11,164 nucleotides of DNA from an uncultured Pseudomonadales bacterium (lineage in GTDB: Bacteria; Pseudomonadota; Gammaproteobacteria; Pseudomonadales; IMCC2047), in contig CAMYKE010000010.1 in NCBI GenBank assembly GCA_947258895.1, positions 8,655-19,818 of the forward strand, read 5' to 3'. The translations under genes and the position numbers were made by a program. The notes beneath the pieces are model-generated. The model searched no databases, had not been told where the DNA came from, and saw only the letters and a program-made list of their open reading frames with translations. Positions 1 through 6,952 of the stretch are shown piece after piece (the first letter of the stretch is position 1; every line of letters starts with the position of its first letter).

Positions 1-318
1 CGACGGCAGCAGGGTGGTAAAAAACAGAGCGGAGACCATCGGCGCACTGAGGTTGGCCAGTTGGCTTGGCAGTGCAACCTCCGGGTTCCCGATCAGAACG
101 CCGTACAAGTGGCCGACGGTTTCCGGTGAACTGTAGAACACGGCGCCAAAAAATACGTAGAGGGCCAGGACACAGAGAAGATAAAAGAAAAAGTAGGTGC
201 TGAAATTCTGGAAAGTCGTTGATTCACGATTGCTGGAAGGCGTGTTATAGCGCCGGTAGGCGTTGACGCCTACGAATATCCCTCCGACACCCCACTCAAA
301 CAGTGTTGTTGTCTCCAT
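1..318 (-). CDS. Unrecognised integral membrane protein, N-terminal part (runs off the window)
   Basis: The frame is open from an ATG at 318 to the window edge, giving 106 residues without a stop, so the C-terminus is missing. The start is supported by a strong SD, GGAGGGG (complement of 321-327), just upstream. Residues about 7-20 are moderately hydrophobic, about 41-62 form a clear membrane helix rich in Phe, Tyr and Leu, and a further hydrophobic run begins near 94. Between them lies a polar stretch (about 21-38) and a loop at about 63-92. The protein is therefore probably a polytopic inner-membrane protein. I do not recognise the family. It lies downstream of the metalloprotease gene on the same strand, but a 277-bp gap with a possible promoter of its own argues for separate transcription. 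Confidence 0.7.
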   Translation of the reverse strand, partial: METTTLFEWGVGGIFVGVNAYRRYNTPSSNRESTTFQNFSTYFFFYLLCVLALYVFFGAVFYSSPETVGHLYGVLIGNPEVALPSQLANLSAPMVSALFFTTLLPS

Positions 319-355
319 GTCCCCTCCGTCAATCAGACGCGGCTGCCTATCCTGC

Positions 356-385
356 TATTTACTTGATTTGGCGGGTAATTGTCAG
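356..385 (-). promoter_or_regulatory. Possible sigma70-type promoter for the left-edge membrane protein gene
   Basis: Read on the minus strand, CTGACA (385-380, five of six matches to TTGACA) is followed after 18 bp by TAAATA (361-356), a poor -10. The predicted start of transcription would give a leader of about 30 nt before the ATG at 318. The -10 match is weak, so this is only a candidate. The rest of the 319-595 gap shows no gene and no clear terminator. Confidence 0.2.
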
Positions 386-595
386 GCCAGTGTGCATCCG
401 AAACCAACCAGAGTCAATGCAGGCGGTCCTCCGACGCTAGCCAACGCACCGCAAATTCTACGCGTAGAGGCATCTCTCCCGGCAATGCTCAGCGGGATTG
501 ACTCCACGAACTGAATTCCCTTCGACCGCAACGCGAAGTAAAAAACGGAGTCGCCCTTGTTTACAGCCCGACCGGATGTGCGGCGGCTACGGCTG

Positions 596-1615
596 CTAGG
601 CCGATAGCACCTGGATCCTGTACTCCCCGGTGTGCACTGGACTATAGTGTCTGACCCGTGCGTAATACTGGCCGGGCTGCAGCGATGCGTTGATCAACGC
701 ATTGGTGCCCACTCCTCCATCATCGTTCTCAGCGATCAGATCCGTCGGATTTTCGGGCCCAAACAGGGACAACACGACATCCGTGGACCCCGCGGTCTGG
801 ACGATGTAATTACCCTCGTTCTTGATGACGAATTTATAGAGGTCTTCCTCGCCCGCTGCAGAAATCTCGGCGGCGGCCGCGGTCCACACGGGAAGCTCGA
901 TTGCTTTTTCTTCGGGAGTCTTGCGTCCCGGGTACATTTCTTCACTTTTTACGAACAATCTGTCCAGTATGGACAATTCGTCGTTCTCCCGGGTCCCGCC
1001 GATATTTTCTGTCCACGAATCCGGAAACGCGTACAGCATGATGGATTCGGGGTCGAAATCCGTGCCGTTGACCTGATCCGCAGAGTATTTATTGAGCACG
1101 TTGTGCCGAATCGTCGCCTCGTCCCAGAAATTAGGTGGCCCGGACAGGTCCCTGATTACGGCTTCTTCGTTCCACTCAATTCCGCCATCCGGATTCTGGT
1201 GTTCGTGTCCGAGTCCGATCATGTGGCCGAATTCATGCAGGATGACGGCTTCATCCTGCCATCCCAGGTTCAATGTCGCGGCGTGCAACGGAATACTGAG
1301 ATTGTCTGTACCTACATACGACCAGGCGCCATCGTTGGCATCGAATGACACGCGAATCTTTGCTCGCGGATCGCTCGTAAACTCGAAATGGAGGTTAGCG
1401 TGCTCAGTCCATTGCGGCGCGAACTGCATGACCATGTCCTGTTGCTGCTGAGTTCCACCCATGAAGCGAATGGTGATGGTACTGCCATTGACCCACTGCT
1501 TGCGTTTGGGGCTGACCGCACGCACGCGGCCACCAGCCAACATGCGTGTGGCTTGCGGTCGACCGATTTCAGTGGGGAGCAATTTATCAAAACAGATATG
1601 AGGTGCTTTTGCCAT
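596..1615 (-). CDS. Leaderless astacin/matrixin-like zinc metalloprotease with C-terminal PPC domain
   Basis: This is a predicted zinc endopeptidase of the metzincin clan. Residues 127-138 read HEFGHMIGLGHE, the extended HExxHxxGxxHE site: His127, His131 and His137 bind zinc, Glu128 is the catalytic base, and the trailing Glu fits the astacin (M12A) type. A Met-turn, SIMLY, follows at 191-195 with Met193. The catalytic part covers about 40-230. Residues about 245-337 look like a bacterial pre-peptidase C-terminal (PPC) beta-sandwich, with a DLYKF start and a GQYYARV strand. The start is well fixed: SD GGAGGA lies 7 nt upstream (complement of 1623-1628), and an in-frame TAA (1634-1636) excludes a longer N-terminus. 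No Sec signal peptide is visible, which is odd for a protease with a PPC domain. It may act in the cytoplasm, leave by another secretion system, or be released by lysis. Leaderless astacin-like proteins such as the Legionella effector LegP look similar from memory, but that link is untested. Confidence 0.85.
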   Translation of the reverse strand: MAKAPHICFDKLLPTEIGRPQATRMLAGGRVRAVSPKRKQWVNGSTITIRFMGGTQQQQDMVMQFAPQWTEHANLHFEFTSDPRAKIRVSFDANDGAWSYVGTDNLSIPLHAATLNLGWQDEAVILHEFGHMIGLGHEHQNPDGGIEWNEEAVIRDLSGPPNFWDEATIRHNVLNKYSADQVNGTDFDPESIMLYAFPDSWTENIGGTRENDELSILDRLFVKSEEMYPGRKTPEEKAIELPVWTAAAAEISAAGEEDLYKFVIKNEGNYIVQTAGSTDVVLSLFGPENPTDLIAENDDGGVGTNALINASLQPGQYYARVRHYSPVHTGEYRIQVLSA

Positions 1616-2539
1616 GAGGGAATCCTCCGAAGCTTACCGGTAAACCTGTCGTGGGGGATGCATTGTCTTGTCCGGGATGTAATGCGCTGCTGCGGCATCC
1701 GTGACAGGAGAGAAGTGGAGTAGCGGTCCTTGTAGCCTGGTATGGAGCAGCATGATGCTCACCATCCTTGTTAAACCTGAGATAAAATTACGCCCATTTC
1801 GGGTAAAAGTCCAGTTGCGGAACCTGGTGCCGCGCGAGAGCGGGCTGATCAGTACTAGGTCTCAAAATCTTCCCTGCTCGAACATACTTATAAACGGATA
1901 ATTGCGATTTGCGTTTCACCTAAACCCTCTTCACCATGGAGTTTTTTTGAATCTCCGGACATTTACCCACAGCGGTGGAACAACTGGAATTTGGGCTTTT
2001 CCCAGTAATAATCAATCGCCAGAGAATTCGATCATATTCAACGCGACCAATTTCTTGGAATCTTTACATATTACGGATTCAGATCGCGCATCGCTATCGT
2101 CGGGATCCCAAGTCTCCGAAATCCATGGTCCATACAACGTGGTCCGATGCATTATCATATAAGGGTGGTTTCAATCATATAGTACTTGACTTCCCGCCAG
2201 CAACCTGGAGATCTAGTCACAACGCACACTGTACTAAAGTAATTGTAATAATAGGGATGCGTGTAATAGTAACGACAGTAGGACCAGACCCGAAAGTAAG
2301 CTTCTGGTGGGCTGCCAACGCTGCTGTGTGCCGATAGAGCAATGCCGCCGTTCCCGGGCGGTCGTCATCAACGTAGACTGCCCGCTAACAACACTGGCGA
2401 TTACGAAACGCATGAAACTGTCTCGAAGGATGGCCGACACCATGGCGATAAACACCACCATCGACAGCACGTTCACTCATATTTCCACGTCGCGCGCCCT
2501 TTAGGCCTGCCCTTTGGAAGCCTATTTACGATGAAGAGG
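1616..2539. other. 924-bp stretch without a convincing gene
   Basis: This lies between the metalloprotease start and the caspase-protein stop. It looks richer in AT than the flanking genes. The short frames in it (for example plus strand 1701-1901, 1902-2162 and 1975-2337) lack good SDs and read like non-protein. On the minus strand, a hydrophobic 80-residue frame (2476-2234, GTG start, weak GGAA upstream) and a shifted frame with a Tyr-rich run (about 2290-2230) may be remnants of a broken small gene, but I recognise neither. I see no tRNA, no transposase fragment and no clear terminator after the caspase gene. Confidence 0.5.
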
Positions 2540-5056
2540 TTAGTTTTTGCCGAACAGACGGCTGAACCAATTTTCAGATTGCCTTCTGAATTTCGTAACT
2601 TGGAGATTTTCCAGTTCCTTAATGAACTGTTCTGCAGATTGGTAGCGTGCGTCGGGTTCAGGCGCGGTTGCTTTGCGGCATATCTCGCTTAATGAGCGTG
2701 GGACCTTTGGGTTGACCTCTCGCGGATCCTGTTTTGCTACGCGTGAGTTCCATCGCTTACCCGTCAGTAGCTCGAACATCACAACTCCGAGGCCGTATAG
2801 ATCTGACCGAGCATCGATAGCGCTGGGGTTTGCTAGCGCCTCCGGACTCATGTAGTTCATTGTGCCCATTGTGACCCCAAATGCAGTTACATCGGAAAGG
2901 TTCTGCCGTTTGGCGATCCCAAAATCCGTCAGAAGATAACGATCCTGTCCAGAAATCAGGATATTGCCTGGCTTGATATCACGGTGAATGACGCCCTTGG
3001 AGTGGGCATAATCTAATGCGTGCGCAACCTGCCGTACAATGGAAAGGGTTTGCTCGGGAGATGTTGCACCCTTATCCACTAGCTGAGTCAGATCTCCTCC
3101 TTCAACGTACTCGAAGGCCATATACATAAGGTCTTCGTGGCGGCTGAAGTCGTACACGGCAACAATGTTTGGATGACGAAAATTCGCAATGATTTGTGCC
3201 TCCTGCTCAAAACGCTTCATCCACTCCTCGGAGTCGAAACGCAATGAAAGCAGTTTCAGTGCCACCTGGCGATTGAGGGCTGGATCCCTGGCTAGATAGA
3301 CCGGCCCCATCCCGCCTTTTGCAAGCAGGTGCACGATTTCGTATTTCCCGATTCTTCGGCCGTGTTCGATATCAACGTCTGGTGCCGTCGCCGTTGGTGG
3401 TAATGTAATATCCAGTGCTGGCAAAAACTGAGTTGCATCGGGCGACTCCTCCGCGCCATATGAGCCCGTGAGAGCGGCCTCATCCGTGACTCGAGATACA
3501 TTGCGGCTTATATCTCGGGGATGAGTGAAACTGAGCTTCAGATAGTCATCATCGCCGCCGCCGGACCATCGAAAATTGGGCTCAGTTGTGCGATTGAAGT
3601 ACTCCTCAAATAGTGTAAATCCTCGGCCAACACCTTCGTAGGCCAACAGTTGGGATAGATACCAGGTAATGGCAGCATCGTTTGGCACTGATACTTTATC
3701 GCCATGGAGGAACGATTGAAACGTGCGGTGGTTGGGCATCGCTCCGGGGCTGAAGATCTCAATTCCGGGATAGTTAAATGCGACTTGAACGATTTGAGGG
3801 AGTTGATAGTCTCGATGCACAACGGCGTTGGAGATGGCCTCCCTGATCACACGAAGAAATAACTGCTCGAATTCCTCGAGTTTTGATTCTCTCATATGCC
3901 GGACTACTTCCGTGCGCGTCAGATCGAACAGTCGTCGGACCTGGAATGCCAACGGACCGACAATATCAACGCGTCGGAAGTCGTCCGTAGTCTTATCACC
4001 CACTGTGAACAAAGCGCGGGCCTGAGGAACGAATCGATGCGGTTCTCGGGCAAAACACAATACTGCGGCCAAATGCAGTTTTCCTTCTGAAATTGGGCTG
4101 TATAGACCCAGCCTGGCGGCGGCATCACGAACGTTCTCGTGCGCGATGTTTGCGTTGTCTCCAATGTGTTGTGCAAACTCGCTGATTGCGTCGAGATCTA
4201 AGTCCTCGACCGTGACACCAGGACACGGGTGTCGTGACGCTTCAGTCTGCTCATAGAGGAGCCGCAATTCGTCAAGTGTACGGCTGGTCTTGCTGGACGC
4301 TGGTTGATCTTCGGTTGGTCCCCCGCTGCGTCTAAACCGATCGTGGGCCAACCATACTTGGCGGTCGGCATTGTCTACCCCGTAAGCGGGCGACTGGGGA
4401 TAAGAAGAATATCGCGCCATCGTGAGCTGGTTATTGACATAGCCAACGATGTCCTCTGGTCCAATGTAACCATCTGGTGTGGAGCGTCCTCCGAGTCCTG
4501 TCCGAATACCTTCGCAGAACAGATGTGTAAACACGCTGGCGGAACCATCCTCGAGTTCATAGCTGCTTTCGGTAGCGCGGCTCGAGGTAATTACCACGAG
4601 GCCGCGCGGTAGGTCGTGAAGTTCAGGGGGGTCCAGGCGACACAGTTTTTTTTGTCCGTGCTTGAGCGCCGCCCCGCTGTAGCACGCATCCAAAACCACA
4701 ATGGCCCGAGTGACACCTTGCGCCTGAATATCCGTCATTACATTACCGAAAGGCACGCTGGTCCGTGCACCTTCTTCTCCGAAAATCAGTGAATACATAC
4801 CGTGCTGAATTTCTCCATGGCCGGAAAAATATAAAATCAACTGGTCTAGATGGTGCCAGTCCTCGAGAATCTGCATCAACGCATCTAGGAATTGGTTGCG
4901 TGATGCACAATCTTGCAGAAGTGAGGTGCCTTTGGTTCGACAATCGCCCAGTAGAGGGTCACACAATATCGAGTGTACTTGGTCTGCATCTCTTCGGCTG
5001 GCCTGAAGTTCTGGGCCAGACTGGGCATTTACGACAAAAGCGTAGCGTGTGCCCAC
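2540..5056 (-). CDS. Caspase-like protease / RecG-C-like HATPase / Ser-Thr protein kinase fusion
   Basis: This 838-aa protein carries three recognisable modules. Residues 1-240 are a C14 caspase-like domain: YFSGHG (76-81) supplies His80, LDACYSGA (122-129) supplies Cys125, and a p10-like part with ITSSR (156-160) and SVFTHLF (174-180) follows. Residues about 285-512 match the C-terminal part of RecG-like/AlbA-HATPase_c_4 proteins: a GKLHLAAVLCF strand, a REAISNAVVHRDY N-box (405-417), an FSPG box (435-438) and a glycine loop EGVGRG (474-479). Residues about 569-815 are a Hanks-type kinase: loop AKGGMGPV (579-586), Lys601, Glu619, HRDIKPGN (691-698), DFG (711-713) and SPE (737-739). There is no signal peptide and no membrane helix, so it is cytosolic. 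The start is GTG, 4 bp after the upstream stop, so the two genes are co-transcribed. The first Gly of the kinase loop is Ala579. All main catalytic residues of the protease and kinase are present, so both are probably active. The likely role, by analogy with bacterial conflict systems, is a gated death protease; the trigger is unknown. Confidence 0.93.
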   Translation of the reverse strand: MGTRYAFVVNAQSGPELQASRRDADQVHSILCDPLLGDCRTKGTSLLQDCASRNQFLDALMQILEDWHHLDQLILYFSGHGEIQHGMYSLIFGEEGARTSVPFGNVMTDIQAQGVTRAIVVLDACYSGAALKHGQKKLCRLDPPELHDLPRGLVVITSSRATESSYELEDGSASVFTHLFCEGIRTGLGGRSTPDGYIGPEDIVGYVNNQLTMARYSSYPQSPAYGVDNADRQVWLAHDRFRRSGGPTEDQPASSKTSRTLDELRLLYEQTEASRHPCPGVTVEDLDLDAISEFAQHIGDNANIAHENVRDAAARLGLYSPISEGKLHLAAVLCFAREPHRFVPQARALFTVGDKTTDDFRRVDIVGPLAFQVRRLFDLTRTEVVRHMRESKLEEFEQLFLRVIREAISNAVVHRDYQLPQIVQVAFNYPGIEIFSPGAMPNHRTFQSFLHGDKVSVPNDAAITWYLSQLLAYEGVGRGFTLFEEYFNRTTEPNFRWSGGGDDDYLKLSFTHPRDISRNVSRVTDEAALTGSYGAEESPDATQFLPALDITLPPTATAPDVDIEHGRRIGKYEIVHLLAKGGMGPVYLARDPALNRQVALKLLSLRFDSEEWMKRFEQEAQIIANFRHPNIVAVYDFSRHEDLMYMAFEYVEGGDLTQLVDKGATSPEQTLSIVRQVAHALDYAHSKGVIHRDIKPGNILISGQDRYLLTDFGIAKRQNLSDVTAFGVTMGTMNYMSPEALANPSAIDARSDLYGLGVVMFELLTGKRWNSRVAKQDPREVNPKVPRSLSEICRKATAPEPDARYQSAEQFIKELENLQVTKFRRQSENWFSRLFGKN

Positions 5057-5060
5057 GGCG

Positions 5061-5066
5061 TCACCT
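5061..5066 (-). promoter_or_regulatory. SD overlapping the upstream stop codon (translational coupling)
   Basis: On the minus strand, AGGTGA sits 4 nt before the GTG start at 5056 and contains the TGA stop (5063-5061) of the upstream small gene. It is complementary to the anti-SD and supports GTG rather than a downstream start. Ribosomes finishing the membrane protein would be placed to begin the caspase protein, suggesting matched synthesis of the two. Confidence 0.5.
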
Positions 5067-5444
5067 AGGCAGGAGGTTGATCGTGAGCTGATCCGGATCC
5101 TCGGACTTGAGGTTTGTGATCACGTTACGCAGTTCGTTCTTGTCGATATTGTCCAGTTCATAGGTTACTTTTCGGGACTGAACGGAGACTTTGTATTTAG
5201 GCCGGGTACTACTCCAATAGCTGAGAACAGTAATCAAGGTGGAAATTGCGCTCAGGCCTAAACTTGCGATCGCTAAAGCAGTAGTTACACCTGCGTCTTT
5301 CTTACCTTGCGCGATCGTTTTCTTTGCATTGACGTCAATGTCATTCTGGATCAACAGATCCGCAAGGGAGTCCAAATCGTGGGCGAGATCTTTGTTAATT
5401 GCACCGAGTATACTGAAGCTTATGGAGATGGAGGGGTCGCTCAT
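5061..5444 (-). CDS. Small single-pass membrane protein, EACC1-like partner of the caspase effector
   Basis: This is a 127-aa protein. A longer reading to 5630 adds 62 residues that look non-coding. ATG 5444 is preferred because SD GGAG (complement of 5450-5453) lies 5 nt upstream. The layout is a short beta-type start (4-13), an acidic helical part (about 18-35), one membrane helix (about 52-77), and a basic turn leading to a C-terminal beta-strand and helix part (84-109). The order of helical region, small-residue membrane helix, KYKVSV and YELD strands, and a final helix resembles effector-associated constant component 1 (EACC1) proteins, which sit beside protease and other effectors in bacterial conflict operons. 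The family call is from memory of the pattern, not a search. Four bases separate it from the caspase gene. It probably anchors or senses at the inner membrane for the cytosolic effector. There is no signal peptide cleavage site. Confidence 0.8.
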   Translation of the reverse strand: MSDPSISISFSILGAINKDLAHDLDSLADLLIQNDIDVNAKKTIAQGKKDAGVTTALAIASLGLSAISTLITVLSYWSSTRPKYKVSVQSRKVTYELDNIDKNELRNVITNLKSEDPDQLTINLLPR

Positions 5445-5480
5445 TACTGCTCCGTCATGCCTCTTTGGGCTAAATATTTG

Positions 5481-5537
5481 AAAGGGTACCAGGAAGAATA
5501 AACACCCTTTTTGTACCAGGCAAGCGTTGGAGTACAA
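5481..5537. repeat. Cluster of inverted and direct repeats (possible operator)
   Basis: Three exact repeats interlock within 57 bp. AAAGGGT (5481-5487) pairs with ACCCTTT (5504-5510) across a 16-nt loop. TTGTAC (5511-5516) pairs with GTACAA (5532-5537) across 15 nt. GTACCAGG occurs directly at 5486-5493 and 5513-5520, 27 bp apart. The cluster lies about 40-95 bp upstream of the EACC1-like start and overlaps the candidate promoter. It could be an operator; the first dyad followed by TTTTT could also form a weak hairpin in plus-strand RNA. Confidence 0.5.
5510..5537 (-). promoter_or_regulatory. Candidate promoter of the EACC1-like/caspase operon
   Basis: On the minus strand, TTGTAC (5537-5532) is followed after 16 bp by TACAAA (5515-5510). 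Each half matches the sigma70 consensus at about four of six positions. Transcription would start near 5503, giving a leader of about 58 nt before ATG 5444. It overlaps the repeat cluster described separately, which fits regulation by a DNA-binding protein. Moderate to low confidence. Confidence 0.3.
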
Positions 5538-5896
5538 GGGTTTATGCGAAGCCTCGATGAAAAACATCAGATCTTGCTTCTTGCACCACCGAAATTTCCG
5601 TTTGTGCGTAGGCAATGCCGTCCAAAACAAACACTACGACTGTTGATTTTCAGCGATTGTTATTCCACGATTTGCATTGAATTTTGTGCCAACTTTATTA
5701 GCGCAATTTTAAGGCTGTCTGGGCTTATCGCCACGTGGAGTAGCACAACAAGTAATTGCACTATCTTCCCGAAGTGGGTCACACTAACATGCGATTGTAC
5801 AGCTAAAGTGCGAATTGCAGCTATGGATTGGGAGCGTACTTCCAGCTTGCCAACGAATATGATCCGCCCCCCACACATCGTAAAGTAGTCTGAAAT

Positions 5897-6952
5897 ATGA
5901 CAGAACAGGCTCAGGCATTACCCAAAGACAAGTCCCGGAATAGCCAGTTACTGGTGCGCACCGTTTTATTAGCCATTTGGGTCGCTCTGGTCGATCTCTG
6001 GCTGGCACGACATTTTCGTACCGGCCTGAGTATTAACGAATTATCGATGACCGTCGGGGTACCGTTGGCAAGTCTGTTCAGTGTCGGGGTGGTTGATTAT
6101 CTCGTGGGCCGGGACAGCAGGGAGTCCGCTGTCGATTCCATAAAGAATTATTTCCGCCACTTCATGACGACGCACTTAAGCACAAGGGTGCTGTCCCTGC
6201 TGTTTATTCTGAGCACGGCTATTGCCGCCACCTATTCCACTATCAGTATTGCACCAACCGGGGGCAACCACGAAATAACCGTGACACCGGTTGCTTTACA
6301 GGAACCGGTGATCAGTGATCACATTTCCCCCTCTTCGGCCAAGGATATTCACCTCTGGATCAACCCCTTTGCAACCCGGTACGAACTCGCAATCAGTGGC
6401 TTTTTACCCAAAGTAATCACTGTCAAACCCTTTCTGGGAACAACCATTCTTCCAGCCATCGATTTGTTGCAAATGCCAACCGTATTGTTCCGTCCGTCCA
6501 TCAAGAGTTACGAAGTTCTTGGCAGTGGCGGTCAGCTTGAGCTCTACCGTAAAGCCAATGAGACCTTTGAAAAAATTGCCGAGGATTCCGGTACCCACGC
6601 CTGGTATATCGGCGCAAGGCGCAATCAGCCTGGTGAACTCAGAAACGAATGGCAACTAGAAGCCCAGGCACTGGGACTTGGTGAGCAGGTAATTGCAATT
6701 CTTATGAAACGCTGGCGCAATCCTAAACTGCTAACTACTGTGGCTCTTGGGCCGGATGAAATTATTTGCGCGCTGGTGTCTAATGTCGAAAGAAAGGTTA
6801 TTGTAGCCGGGGTGGTGGGAACCATTGAAAGGCAGGAATATATCGATCTACCCCTTGGAGATATCGAAAATGATGTGGCCAAAGTTCATAACAACACCGA
6901 TGGCAATCCTGGCAGTAACGTTTGCAATTGGCTCGATGGGGGCGCTGGCTGA
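5897..6952 (+). CDS. Unrecognised membrane protein with three N-terminal helices and a large C-terminal domain
   Basis: This is a 351-aa protein whose N-terminal third is hydrophobic: membrane helices at about 19-37, 51-70 and 97-118. A charged loop (71-95) separates the second and third helices. The remaining residues (about 120-351) are soluble and rich in beta-type sequence. If the basic N-terminus (KDKSRNS) is inside, three helices place the C-terminal domain outside, in the periplasm, which fits the two exported proteins encoded next. No SD is obvious before ATG 5897, so the exact start is less certain. I know of no family that it matches. It is the first gene of a three-gene unit and its end overlaps the next gene by 83 bp. 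An anchor or scaffold for the two exported partners is a reasonable guess only. Confidence 0.8.
   Translation: MTEQAQALPKDKSRNSQLLVRTVLLAIWVALVDLWLARHFRTGLSINELSMTVGVPLASLFSVGVVDYLVGRDSRESAVDSIKNYFRHFMTTHLSTRVLSLLFILSTAIAATYSTISIAPTGGNHEITVTPVALQEPVISDHISPSSAKDIHLWINPFATRYELAISGFLPKVITVKPFLGTTILPAIDLLQMPTVLFRPSIKSYEVLGSGGQLELYRKANETFEKIAEDSGTHAWYIGARRNQPGELRNEWQLEAQALGLGEQVIAILMKRWRNPKLLTTVALGPDEIICALVSNVERKVIVAGVVGTIERQEYIDLPLGDIENDVAKVHNNTDGNPGSNVCNWLDGGAG
6857..6860 (+). promoter_or_regulatory. SD that selects the start of the second operon gene
   Basis: GGAG lies 9 nt before ATG 6870. In-frame alternatives are a GTG/ATG-type start near 6825, which would add 15 residues before the signal peptide, and ATG 6900, which has no SD. 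The 6870 start places a normal hydrophobic signal peptide at the N-terminus. Confidence 0.45.

Larger units (their letters stand above)
5445..5896. other. Divergent intergenic region, 452 bp
   Basis: This separates the minus-strand caspase module from the plus-strand three-gene operon and must hold both promoters. The left end carries the repeat cluster and candidate promoter. For the plus-strand operon I found no convincing -35/-10 pair; TATGAT near 5858 lacks a partner at a normal distance. A plus-strand frame (5511-5888) and a minus-strand frame (5878-5660) have no SD and no recognisable protein, so I regard the region as non-coding. Confidence 0.55.

Noticed and set aside
263..514. 83-aa plus-strand frame
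   Set aside because: It overlaps the start and SD of the left-edge membrane protein gene on the other strand and has no SD of its own.
632..1348. 238-aa plus-strand frame
   Set aside because: It is antisense to the metalloprotease, whose catalytic motifs and SD prove the minus strand is the coding one.
2500..2530. TAGGC/GCCTA dyad downstream of the caspase gene as a terminator
   Set aside because: The stem is only 5 bp with a 13-nt loop and no following T-run on the minus strand.
5445..5630. 62-residue N-terminal extension of the EACC1-like protein
   Set aside because: The extension reads like non-coding sequence, crosses the repeat cluster, and the internal ATG at 5444 has a well-placed GGAG.
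5660..5878. 72-aa minus-strand frame
   Set aside because: Its composition is protein-like, but there is no SD, no recognisable family and no linked gene; treated as chance.
5511..5888. 125-aa plus-strand frame in the divergent intergenic region
   Set aside because: It lacks an SD, has an irregular composition rich in Cys, Ser and Thr, and resembles no protein.
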